64,000 bases of DNA from Strongylocentrotus purpuratus (Eukaryota > Echinodermata > Echinoidea > Camarodonta > Strongylocentrotidae): assembly GCF_000002235.5 (NCBI RefSeq), contig NW_022145615.1:9614891-9678890 (forward strand), written 5' to 3'. A model generated the notes under the pieces. The model saw only the letters and a program-made list of their open reading frames with translations. It made no database searches and was not told where the DNA came from. The position numbers and the translations under genes were made by a program. Below, piece after piece: positions 1 through 11,085 of this stretch; within the stretch, counting starts at the first letter, position 1, and every line of letters begins with the position of its first letter.

Positions 1-536
1 ATTTATACATCACTTGTATATGGAATTGAAAATAAGTCATGGTTCTATTTTATTTGGAGGGGGGAGGGGGCTGGCGCCCCCAAGCCCCCCCCCCCATCAG
101 TACGCCAGTGCGGCAAGGTGCCCGCATGCAGTACTTTAAATAGTTTCTAGTGTGTGGATTACAAACTATTTTTTTACCAGTTTTATTCCTAAATGTGCCC
201 ATACGTGTGTGCATAGTACTTGACGAGAGCCAGAGTCATGCAAAATTAATAGTCTGTAAAGACTTTGGGATTTGGGAGAAACTTTTCATTTCTTAAGAGG
301 GTACCGTGACTAACAAAAAGCTAAAATAACGCTGCTCCAGAGAAATGTAATTCTATGCATTTAGAAAAGTGCTGGACAATTACCTAAAACTTACATCCTT
401 CGTGGAAATTAGCAACCGCGCTGGCGTTGCATAAATTATAATAAAAGGGAAATGTGTAGTAATGAGAAAGACAACGTGCTAGAGTATTTGAATGTGTCAG
501 ATCGTCTTTTGCTATTGAATCCTGATTGTCCACGGG
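1..536. other. Intergenic, AT-rich, no gene seen
   Basis: No coding region is recognisable. The only marked structure is an 11-base poly-C run at 85-95 next to a G-rich stretch (about 57-72), which together could pair or form a G-quadruplex/i-motif. Confidence 0.6.
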
Positions 537-924
537 AGTAGTTGTCATCGGGGGGTAATTGTCCTCGGGGGGTAATTATCATCGGGGGGTAGTTAACCTC
601 GGGGGTAATTGTCCACGGGGGTAATTGTCCTAGGGGGTAATTGTCCTCGGGTGGTAGTTGTCCTCGGGGGGTAATTGTCCTCGGGGGGTAATTGTCCTAG
701 GGGGTAATTGTCCTCGGGGGGGTAGTTGTCCTCGGGGGGTAATTGTCCTCGGGGGGTAATTCTCCGGGGGGTAATTTTCCGGGGGGTAATTGTCCTTGGG
801 GGGTAGTTGTCCTCGGGGGGTGATTCTCCGGGGGGTAATATTCCAGGGGGTAATTGTCCTTTCGGGGTAGTTTTCCGGGGGTAATTTTCCGGGGGGTGAT
901 TGCCCAGGGGGTAGTTGTCCTAGA
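537..924. repeat. G-rich minisatellite, 14-17 bp unit, about 24 copies
   Basis: Tandem array whose commonest unit is TAATTGTCCTCGGGGGG (17 bp). By eye there are about 24 units. Variants include TAGTTGTCCTC, TAATTCTCC and TAATTTTCC cores, so some units are 14 bp. Every unit carries a run of 3-7 G, so the plus strand can form many G-quadruplexes. The reverse strand is open and reads as a Pro/Asn/Tyr-rich peptide, but that is a by-product of the repeat and not a gene. Purity is highest in the middle, as expected of an array that expands by unequal exchange or slippage. Confidence 0.95.
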
Positions 925-3136
925 ACCCAAAAAAACTATCTTGTTCCTTTCATTAACACTTTGGACTATCTTAACAATAGTTGATATCTTTACATGTAGG
1001 GAACTATGAAATATTACAAAGTTCAATCATAATCTAAGTTATACTTTTCATATTGGGTTACCAGTGGAACAACCGATAGTGAAGCCTATATTCCAACCTG
1101 CCACCAGCCCAGGTATGTGATTTATTCTTAACAATATTAACAATGAACGCGCAGTGCAATTTACATTTGTCAATTTCGATATGACTTTGAATAACGATTC
1201 ATTTATACTCCCCAACCAAAACACCCTCGTTTTCAATCATTTACATCTTCGGTTGTTTTTTCGAATGGTATAATTTGATGAACGAAATTGACAGAAAGTT
1301 GATTTGAATATAATGAAGATTTATCCCAATGGAATGCAAATCGAAAATGAAGTATATAAACACACGCACCAATAAACATATTAATAGGCAGAGCGCATTG
1401 ATTTAGTATTTCATATTTTGACATTTCCTTTCAGATGCACTTTGATTTTTTATCATAATTTGACTAATTGTATAAAACATCCATAAAAGTTTATTAATGA
1501 ATCAAGAGCATTTGATATGAGAAAATTAATGTTATTTTATCATAATGAATTCATTGAATAGTTAATTTTAAAAACATGCATATTTATATTTGTCCTGGTG
1601 TATGAAGATACTTACGGTTGTATTATGCCAAGGAAATTCCTTGAACCATGGTTGTCATGTAACATAATTGAGTTCATTATATTTTCGACTGATATCTTTA
1701 TTTCAAAAGTTGAAAAGTAAATTTAGAAGGCTTATCATATTAATAAAATCGGTCGAAACGTGTTGAAAAGTCCACCATAAGAGAAATAGATAATATGGCG
1801 AAAAGGGAAAATGTAGAGAAGATAGGTAAAACAAGTAAAAAGAAAGGTGGGTCAACGAGAAAAGAAAATTACACCCCCACCTTTCCCCATCGCTCTTTCA
1901 CCTTTTGCTTTCGCATTCATCAACTACTTAGTAAAACAGCCCCCCCCCCCGCCCCCATATAAGTGCCCCCTAAATGCCAGTGCCCACGTTCCAAGACTAT
2001 GTCATTCATCATTCATAATTTGACCCCAATTGAAGATACTTCTTACAATCCTTTATTTCTTTCCAGGTATTTCCATTTTCATTCAGAGGCACATTGTAAG
2101 AATAATCTTTAAGTGATCAATAGGCCCTAAGAACAGATTTGACATAGCATAACCGAGCTTGTTTACTCTTGACCCCAATTTCTTAGAGAGCGCTTTTACA
2201 GCAATGCACTTTGCATCTTCGGACAAATTGATATATATATATACAACTGAACTGTAGTGAAGCAGGATAGTTGCGTTCTCAAATGAAAGGAAAGATTTGG
2301 ATAACATTTAAGTGCTCCCTGAGGCAAAAGAAATTGCCAGATATTCTTCTTCATTCCAATTTCTGTTTTAACCACGAAAGAAATTTCTGTCATTTCTGAT
2401 CGCTCACTTGTTTGACTGGGTTGTACTTTCACAGCGTGATATGTCAGTCACACCGCAGAATTACCGACTCAAAAAACCATTCCACCAGACGAAAAGAGCG
2501 GGGGTGTGAAACTCGCTTTCAAATGGAAGAAGAAGAAGAAAAAAAATCATTTTCTTGAAGAAAAATTTCATATTGAGAACCCTTTTGAGATGTTGGAAAA
2601 TATTTACCAAACTTGATCGGAAGCGAAATCCAGAATGGTCTGCCCACGCCCCTAAAAGTGGAGCCATTTAAATTTTTTCAAAACGTGTTTTCTACTGTTT
2701 ATTTTTTTCTTGTATGTCATATTCCGCAAAGTATACTGTGTGAACTCTTTCGCAATCATTAAATGTGTAAAGTGTGGTTACCTCTCACAGTGTTCAAAGC
2801 AATGTACAGTTTCTACTTCACATTCCCTTTTAATATGTGAAACTATTGCAAAGACGTTTAAAAAATGAACTACAAACGGGCAATTTCAATACAAAAATGT
2901 ATTGCATTTAGAAATTTAGATCGGCTTATGTACCACGTTGCACTTGACAGGTTCGCGCGTTTCAACGGATGACACGCAAGGCTACTAAAATCGTCTTACT
3001 GATTAAAAAAAAAAGGATTTGCGATTGTGGTACTAGTATACGTAAATTCTCCCCTAAAAAAATATACGACAGAGCCATCAAAACGATGGAAGAACATCGC
3101 GACATAGACGATAGTGGGCATAACCTCTGGGATGAT
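925..3136. other. Intergenic, no gene seen
   Basis: AT-rich sequence without a recognisable coding region or repeat family. It contains a poly-C run near 1940-1956 (11 C, one G, then 5 C) and a short (TA)n at about 2232-2241. Small open frames here overlap on both strands and show no family resemblance. Confidence 0.5.
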
Positions 3137-3596
3137 GTTAAAGGTAATACAAAGTTTCGGTATAGGGTCATGAATGGGGTGCAAATTAACATAATTATTG
3201 GAAGCATATGCGATTTTGAAATATCCAATGATCGTTGTCGCGGCTGAAAATCGAATCTAAAGTGATGAAATTGTAAATAATAAACTCGTTATGTTGTATA
3301 GCTCCCTCTTAAGTCTGATATTACTGTAGCTTTAAAACAGTGTTTCTTGACTACACTCGACCGATTTGCTATTCCCGTTTGGATATCAGAACTGCAGTGA
3401 GACTTTCATGGTGGCAGCTACCATATTATTTGAAATATTTGACATTTACCGGGAGCACCGGTAAATTTTGGGTTTTAGGGGCTTAATTTTCTAGTGCTTG
3501 TAATACATCCACAGGGGCATCCAAATATATCATATTTTAAAGAACTACTATCCATCCAATTTTCAAAATTTCCCAAAACTTTGAATTAGCTTTAAA
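3137..3596. mobile_element. TTAA-flanked miniature element, family 1, copy 1 (about 460 bp)
   Basis: Diverged copy of the element at 61349-61859. Both begin gTTAAAGGTAWTACAAAGTTT and end with the inverted form of it (here decayed to AAACTTTGAATTAGCTTTAA). Shared internal blocks include CAATGATCGTTGTCGCGG-like, TGTTGTATAGCTCCCTCT and a central hairpin TTTACCGG-GAGCA-CCGGTAAA at 3445-3465. It encodes no protein. TTAA at both edges with termini starting AGGTA suggests a non-autonomous piggyBac-type element; the superfamily is an inference because no transposase is present. Confidence 0.85.
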
Positions 3597-6157
3597 GGTT
3601 GTTCGGTATCAACGTGTTTAGGAGACCTCCCTAAACCTGTACCTGGAAAATATGCCGCTGAAAAAAGAGAGGCCTTTTTAAAAATAATTTTCAAAGTAGC
3701 CCATCTATAAATTTGACAGGGAGATTCCCGAAACACATGGATACCCAATAAATTTTTAAAACATCCCCGTCTCGAAAAAGTGCCCCCTGGGTATTACTGT
3801 ACCTCCTACGCCTTCACTGTACAGGACAACGCAAACACGGTCAGAAAATGATGCAGTTATTATGCCACTGTCATCGTCACACCAAGAATATAAGTTAAAT
3901 TGCGATATTTGTACAGTAACGGATATAGGGAGGGGTCCACAAGTAAGGGAGGTGGAAACAGGCACCCCCCCCCCCCATTTAAAGCTAAAGTGGCGTACCG
4001 AAAGCCTGTGACCCCCCCCCCCCCCCGTTGTGCCTCTTTTTCCTATTTTTTCCACTATATGCTCAATTATTGTGCCCCCTTTTCACAGAAAGCTCTGAAT
4101 TAGCTATACTTGTTTTTTATTTGAGTGAAAACGGACCTAGTAGCTTACTAACAAACGTGAATGCTGATGTTGGAACGTGGTCGGAAGATTAACGAAACAA
4201 CAGCATTGTGTATCATTGATGAAGGGACTAATTATAACATTTCCTGGTATGTGACCGATCGCTTCTTAAATTACTCGAGAAAACTCACGTCTGCGGACAT
4301 GCGATAGCCTACGAGTTGCCGTGATAGTGATCGGCCGAACAAGAGCGGGAAAGGCAAAGTACAAACAAGCAAAACAAAAGCATAGCAAAACATTGGTGGT
4401 GGATATAACAAACAGAACTAATAACACCTGGGTAGCTTTACTGAGGGACTGAAATAACTTTCTATAAACGTGAATGTGCATTTTAAAATGTTGAAGAGTT
4501 GCATCCAGAGGCCGATACTAATTTTGTATATTATCATGGTGGTGTTCAGTTAGTGCATCACTTGGATGCACAATAAACAGAAAGGTGTTTCTATACTCCA
4601 TTATTGCAATTACATAAGCGGAATCGTAAACTTTTTCAGACCTATATCCTCGTACAATATAACAAATAACGACATGTCTTTCAACAGTTACTTTCTGATG
4701 TGCCGTAGGAAAAGATCCGCTTTCAATCGTATGACTTCGTATTCCAAGCATTTCTGCAGATATACAGTATATCCGGGCTTTTCGCACAGCCTAAAAATAG
4801 AATGTAAAGAAATGAGAAAAAACATGACAAATCAATCGTTATAACATTAAAGAAATATATAAAGTGATTTTACATTTTAGTAGCTTCATTCCGTTTCCCA
4901 TTACCTGAATTTAGCTTTCAATTTAAATAATTAAAAAGCTCTGGTATTAAAAGGATACACCTAATTTACGGAATAAAAGGAGCATGAAAAATTACCATGA
5001 GTACTTTGAGAAGTCCGAGAGAGGTAATGCCGAGAGTCAATACCACTTAATTGGGGCTAAATAAAGCCTAAGAGGCTCAGTAAAGCAAAGGTTTTGTACC
5101 ATCTCTCATATCTGTCAATACTTATTTTTCCGTTGAGAAGCGATATGTTTTAACTAAACTAGGCATTGAAAAATATGCAGTCATACGTAATGAGAACTTA
5201 AAATAAAAGTATATTTTAACACATTCAACGTCATTAAGATATCATTTCACAAAAAAGGTAAACTTATGTTTATTTTGTTCTTTCAATGAAATAGTTGTGA
5301 ACGCGTAGCGCCCAATCCTTGTAATTTATCACCCCTTTTAATATGGAAAATATTCCAAGCGTTTCCATAACAAAAGATGTGTTTAAAAGTTTTGGACCCC
5401 TCCACCCCCACCCCCCCCCCCCTCTCATCCGATGCATTCTTTGTCGGGATTCCGGAGGTTCGCTTATCCGATAGTTTATTTTTCAAACGGTTCGTTTATC
5501 CGGGGATCTGCTATACAATGTATTGGTTTATCCAAAGATTCCTCGCTCCGAATGATTTTGATTCCGAAAATAAAATGGGGCGGACAAGTCTGAAAATTAA
5601 CAGGGGTTCCCAAAATGAAATACATTGTAGGTAGGTGAATACAGGAGGCGAAAAGGGTCCGAAAGTATGATCAAGAGCCATCTATAAAGAGAGTTTGGCC
5701 ACCTTACAGCGTGGTGCATATTCCTTGGTTTTATGATTGCCCAAAGACTAGTATTCGTCACTATATATAATCGGTTGGCCCAGGTAGGAATAAAGATGGC
5801 TGTGCTATGACCTTTAATTCCGGTCAATTTTCGCAATCGCAAACCTCCGGATTAACAACCATTTTTTGTTTTAATTGGCACGATGAACGCCCGGACTGTA
5901 TCAAATGTTCTGAAATAATGTACGAACTTTCTGCCATTTTCGAAGTAATGAAGTCACGTGTTCAAAATAGAACCTTTAAGCCCACTACACGATTAGACTA
6001 CGATTGAAGCCGATTCGGTTTTTATTCCGACTAGAAGAGTTCAAAGCACTAATAACATTCCGATTGTTAGTATGTTTGTTAAGATTTTGTATCTAAGACA
6101 ATCGCCATTTCTTCCCAAACAGAATCGTAGGACGACCGTATAGTGTTAAGTGGTATT
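3597..6157. other. Intergenic with three poly-C tracts
   Basis: No gene recognised. Poly-C runs lie at 3965-3976 (12), 4012-4026 (15) and 5411-5422 (12). Words such as AAAAGTGCCCCCT beside the tracts (for example near 3778 and 4072) look like remnants of a repeat that carries the poly-C, but the element boundaries cannot be drawn by eye. Confidence 0.45.
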
Positions 6158-6306
6158 TCTATCTATCTATCTATCTCAGCATCTTCTCCCGGTTCGGAGG
6201 TTGATTGTGTCATCTCTCCATTTCACTCTATCTTCTGCCATTCTGGTGCACTCTTGCAGTTTAGTCCACTCCAGTTCTTGACATTCTCTTCCCAGTTGAT
6301 TCTGGG
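6158..6306 (-). pseudogene. LINE 3' end fragment with (TAGA)n tail
   Basis: Read on the minus strand, one frame contains RMAEDRVKWRDDTINLRTGR, matching the usual C-terminal end of endonuclease/reverse-transcriptase ORFs of the RTE/craniofacial-protein-like type (pattern xDRxxWRxxV...L). It is followed after about 25 bases by a (TAGA)n microsatellite (plus strand TATC at 6158-6177), which is how several non-LTR families terminate. Only the last 35-40 codons survive, so this is a 5'-truncated insertion. The clade assignment is tentative. Confidence 0.55.
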
Positions 6307-6596
6307 TATTTAAAATTAAGAAAACCTTGAAAAATTGAACCCTCTTTCCTCCATTTGATAACCTTTTTTAAATTACCATTTCCATTAACTTCTAAAAAAT
6401 ATGATGTGGCATTAAAAGGAAAACTGTTACAATATGTATTCTTTAATAAAAAGTGATTTGAACATTAATGTATTAACGCATCAATTACACTAATGCATAC
6501 TTTGCAAATGTCTGTCAAGTACGAAGTAAGCATCAATCGTGAAATCTAAGCAGGGGCACCAGCTCAGAATATTTGTCGCCTTTGAAGATTATTGAT

Positions 6597-6600
6597 CTAT

Positions 6601-6655
<55 letters not shown>

Positions 6656-6658
6656 TTT
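6597..6658. repeat. (CT)n microsatellite
   Basis: About 60 bases of nearly pure CT. The Ser/Leu-rich open frames across it are artefacts of the dinucleotide. Confidence 0.95.
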
Positions 6659-6754
6659 CTCGCTTCCTCTCCCTAACGGGCCTCACCATCGAACAATGTT
6701 TGAATGGCTTGGTTATAAAGAAAGTTTTGCGAGTCGGGAAGAGGCGTCGGACCG

Positions 6755-6796
6755 TTTTTTTTTTTTTTTTTTTTTTTTTTTTTGGGGGGGGGGGAG
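6755..6796. repeat. Abutting poly-T / poly-G run
   Basis: About 27 T directly followed by about 11 G with no spacer. The same arrangement recurs at 21547-21573. On the minus strand this is C(n)A(n), which could be the trace of a poly-A retroposon end fused to a poly-C stretch. Confidence 0.9.
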
Positions 6797-9369
6797 AGGG
6801 ATGGGGCAAAGGAAGGGACTACAAGCCCTGAAAGATTCCAACTTAAAACAGAAGTGCCTTCTATTAACGAACAATGTTACTCTATATTTATATACAGAAG
6901 GACTTATGACAAAACACAAAACAAAAATCTTCCACAACGCTTACTCTTTATGCCGGGTGATCTTTTTACGCAACATATCTCATTCTTGAAGTCAAAAGTT
7001 ACCAATGACGGAAGCAAGATCGCATGATCTCCTAGTTCAGATGTCCATTCCGGGATACCCGTACCTCTTCAACAGAAATAACGTTGTTCCGCCACCAAAG
7101 ATTAGGAATAATACGCTTTGGCCATACACCTCGCTGGAGCCGGGCTAACCAACTTTATAAAATAGAAATCCATCTGATGACCACAAAGAAAGGTATTATC
7201 ATATCCCTAGAGAAAAGCAGACCGCGATGAAGATAAACTCTTATGTGGTATGCGTTTAGTATGCTTCTTCTCTTCAAAATAATGTGCGCCGAAGCTCCGT
7301 TTATCCTTTGTATTCTGAAAGGTTTTGGCCCTTTTATCGCCTTCCTTTTTGCCTCTCTTATTTCTTTTTGTTTGTTCTGTAAAAGGCATTCCAACCGTTG
7401 CAGTAGGTTAATTTCTATGAAACCAGAAAATAAGATTTACAGAATGGTGAGTGAAAGTTTTAAATAGATCATCACAGAGACATTACCGATTCAGCCAATT
7501 AAGGAGACCATAACTATAGTGATTTAAACTTTCACAATGTAGAAAGTGCCTCATTTTTTTTGCCCGATTTAATTCAAACTTTCACAAGTCTCCTTTTGGG
7601 GTTTTTCTGCTCTCTTCTCATTAGAGGCGTATCATCAGTATTGTCTTTATTGGGGGTACTAGTCTTGCCAGATAAAATATCCGTCCGTATCTTTTAACCT
7701 CTCCCTTTCTTTTTCTCCCCCGGTGTTTTCCCTCCATCTTCTTTTTTGCAGGCAGTTATATTAGGGACCCGAGTCCCAATAGATACGCCATGATTTTGTA
7801 TTTTGTCTGTAATCATATTATACTATTCGCTGTTCATTTCTTATTTCCTTTTGATGGTTGCTCACAACATTTGGATTATATCCATGTGTTTTTTTAAAAT
7901 CGATACGTCCCAAGACACTGAGCGCGTTAATCCTGTGAACGTCTTAATCGTAAAGAAGATACCCTTTCAAAGTATTAGGTCTAAAGCTCATAAAGCTATC
8001 CTTCTCCACGTCACAATCGCAAATCAAATGTGAGAGCAACGAAAATAAGATGGGAACTTGTGAAATAAGTTCAAGAAAAAAACGAAATCGAGAAAAAAAA
8101 AACATTTTGTTGCTATTTCCGTCCGTTATCAATCTAAAGGCCTCTGATCACAATACTGTAAACTCTTTGCCTCTGTAGGTCTTTCTGGGGACTAATATTC
8201 ACTCGATTTGTTCACCATCTGCAAAACCTTTACTTTTATTGTCTAATTAATTATAATTTTAACAGGAGCATGCACTTTTCAGATTTGTGAATGTCGCAAA
8301 ACATATTAATAACAAATACAGGCTGTCATGTCTTCTGCAGTAACATTTTTGAGGGGAATTAGTCTACTCTTATGGAACGAGATTATAATGGTGGCGCCTT
8401 CTAAATCCTTGCTGAATAGCTCACAAAAGTGATTGCAATACCTCGTTTTTAAAGGCGGTTGATGCTGTATATCTTGATGCTAAGAGAGCGTTTATGACAC
8501 TAAAAAAAAAGATAACATACAAAAAGATATTTAACCTGTTTTCACTATCAATAACAAAATTGTTGCAATAAAGAAAATTTGTCGAATATGTTTACCTTGT
8601 GTTAGGCTGATTAATAAAGCTTTAATGATTTTTTTTGAAATACTACAAATCAGTTCAGGACATTTCCGTCTATGCCCGTTATTCCCTTGGTTAAAATTCC
8701 GCGGACAAGTATCCCCTCGAGGTAGTCGTGGACTCTGAAGGGTAAACATCCTTGATGGTAGTGTTTAGGGGAGGGGGGCGGGGAGGTTCGACGTTTAACA
8801 AAACTGTAATAATGTTCACATGATTATGTCTCTGTATAGATTATTAACAAAACAAAATAACCCGATATTGCGTCACATGAAATACATTGCCCCAAACCTT
8901 CTCTATTGATCTCTATGAATGTTTTCACATGCCTCATGTCATATTCTGCGCGCCACCCCACCCCACTCCACCCCACCCCACCCCACGTCCCCACCTCCTC
9001 TTCAACTCACCCTCATCATCGGTACCCCTGGGGGAGAGCTTTCAGCACCTACCTAGCTTTGGAATGAATTCCATTCAAGGGGAAATATTTGCTGACGGCG
9101 GGTAAATAGTGCCGAGTTAAATCTGTGTATGGATAACACGATAGAATCAATAATCAGTGACGGGTCATTTAACAGCTGTTTTGAGCCGTAGAACGAAGGA
9201 TGCTGCATCGAGAGGGATGGTGGCGTCAAGGATTAGGTGAATTTTCCTTTACAAAAATTATAAGACTATGACTTACATGTAATGGAGCACGACTATTGAA
9301 TTCTGATGCAGATAAACACGGAGTCTCTGAATGCTAAATGTAGAGGTGTCATGGAATAGATACACATAT
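6797..9369. other. Intergenic, no gene seen; one (CCCCA)n tract
   Basis: No convincing coding region. At 8953-8992 is an imperfect (ACCCC)n pentamer array, C-rich on plus and G-quadruplex capable on minus. A short poly-A lies at 8093-8102. A frame of about 59 codons from 7051 to 7229 is open but has no family features. Confidence 0.45.
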
Positions 9370-9421
9370 TAAAGCGTCTGCCTATCGACCCCACATCGTG
9401 GGTTCGAATCCAACCCAGGCA
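9370..9421 (+). repeat. tRNA-like SINE head fragment, plus strand
   Basis: Contains a near-perfect pol III B box (GGGTTCGAATCC at 9402-9413) preceded by GTCTGCCTATCGACCCCAC. The flanks TCTGCCT and AGGCAGA are complementary, like a tRNA acceptor, but the D-arm/A box is missing. This is a truncated tRNA-derived SINE head, not a functional tRNA gene. Confidence 0.55.
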
Positions 9422-9479
9422 GAGAACTAAAGTCCTGTGCGATGTGTGTGTTCCTTTTCTGTGTTCCCTACATGACGTT

Positions 9480-9548
9480 AGTGCCGGGCTTGGATTCGAA
9501 CCCTCAACCCTTGGATTATTAGATAATGAACCACTAAACCACGGCACC
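9480..9548 (-). repeat. tRNA-derived SINE head, minus strand
   Basis: On the minus strand it starts GGTGCCGTGGTTTAGTGG (A box) and carries GGGTTCGAATCC (B box) 30 bases later. The first seven bases GGTGCCG pair fully with the last seven CGGCACT (one G-U), as in a tRNA acceptor stem. The T stem is decayed and the anticodon-loop position would read CTA. It shares its acceptor design and the following AACGTC with the head at 21920-21999, so both belong to one SINE family. The body runs leftwards towards about 9425. Confidence 0.65.
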
Positions 9549-10433
9549 CGCAAGTCAATCCTCGTTTAAAGTTTAAAGTGAAAGAGGAAGCATATTATTT
9601 AAGTACTTAAACGTGAGCAGTAAACTTAGTAGCACATTTATGTCGAATACTGTTAGGGTTTTCAGTTTGTAAAATATTAGACTTGTGTGATATGAGATAA
9701 ATGTGGTGAACCAGTACATATACGAAAGGCTTTCTTTTTGCAATATCTAGATAGAGTTGATTTTGGTTTTGGCGCTGGTGGCCCACACTAAATTGCAATA
9801 TGCTATATACGGTAATATCAATGAATTATAAAGCATAACAAGCGTATTTAGGGATAAATTTCTTCATTTGATATAATATGCCACCATTCCTAGAAATAGA
9901 AATAGAAGTGGTTATATGACGTTTGTGTTTATTAAAATTTAGATTTCCATCTACAATTACACCCACAATTTTTTATCTTCTCTTTCTTTCGAGAGAGAAA
10001 TTATTCATGATTATGCTGTAAGAAAAGTCAATGACATGAGAATGTTTGTAATACATTAAATTTGTTTTATCTATATTAAGGGATTACTTATTGCATTGAA
10101 ACCATAGAGATATTTGTGGGTAACTCATTATTAAGTGTATTTACTACAATGTTTAAATTATGAGGTGAACAGACGATGTTAGTGTCATCAGCAGATATCA
10201 GAAACGAGGATGTAAACTCTTAAGGTAGAGATGAAACATGTCCATGAAGCCGTACAGCACTAACCCTAACCCTATAGATAATAAAGTGCAAGAAACCATC
10301 AAGTGATATTCGCTACGGTAGAAAAAATACAACAACAAAATGCGGCATCGATAATGATAAATGCCCAATTATACACCTGATATAAACTGCTACGTACCGT
10401 AATCAAACTTTGACCTTTTACAAACAAACAAAT
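9549..10433. other. Intergenic, no gene seen
   Basis: AT-rich, no recognisable gene. Two TAACCC units occur at about 10261-10272. A homology search might show an old LINE here, but nothing can be claimed by eye. Confidence 0.45.
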
Positions 10434-11085
10434 TTATTTATCCACTTCAGAAGTACACCATTCATGTGCATGTCTGTATGGTAATTGCAGGAGCGAGACT
10501 GCGGATGACAGCGTGGGACGATTGAGATTGGTTTGTTCGGTTGTTTGTGACATTTCACATTAGCATGATTAAGTTTAATTCAGAAGCTAAATCATACTGA
10601 CTACAGGGCGGAGAATATCAGTTATGAAGAAGATGTATACAAGGTCAGGGACGGCAGGAATGTGAGGAGTCACTGGGAAAGAGTGATGCTCCTAACACAT
10701 TTGCACAAGAACCGTTTTATTTATATCTTTATTTACTTATTTGTTTATTATTCATTTATTTATCCACTTCAGAAGTACACTATTCATGTGCATGTCTGTA
10801 TGGTAATTGCAGGAGCGAGACTGCGGATGACAGCGTGGGACGATTGAGATTGGTTTGTTCGGTTGTTTGTGACATTTCACATTAGCATGATTAAGTTTAA
10901 TTCAGAAGCTAAATCATACTGACTACAGGGCGGAGAATATTAGTTATGAAGAAGATGTATACAAGGTCAGGGACGGCAGGAATGTGAGGAGTCACTGGGA
11001 AAGAGTGATCCTAACACATTTGCACAAGAACCGTTTTATTTATATCTTTATTTACTTATTTGTTTATTATTCATTTATTTATCCA
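10434..11085. repeat. Recent 322-bp tandem duplication, two copies
   Basis: Copy 1 starts at about 10434 and copy 2 at about 10756. They are nearly identical: the differences I see are a C/T near the start, ATATCAG versus ATATTAG, and a 3-base deletion (GATGCTCC versus GATCC). Both contain the same short frame starting MRSHWERV, which is copied with the DNA and is not evidence of a gene. The junctions fall in a TTTATTTATCC motif present at the start and end of each copy, suggesting exchange between short repeats. Confidence 0.95.

Noticed and set aside
537..924. CRISPR-like array
   Set aside because: Units are contiguous tandem repeats with no unique spacers, and the window is clearly eukaryotic.
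697..1026. 109-codon minus-strand frame, Pro/Asn/Tyr-rich
   Set aside because: It is the translation of the 17-bp minisatellite and has no independent coding features.
6573..6989. 138-codon frame with Ser/Leu and poly-Phe
   Set aside because: Runs through (CT)n and poly-T/poly-G; product of low complexity.
9480..9548. Functional tRNA gene
   Set aside because: T stem does not pair, anticodon would be CTA, and a sister copy with an expanded middle shows it is a SINE head.
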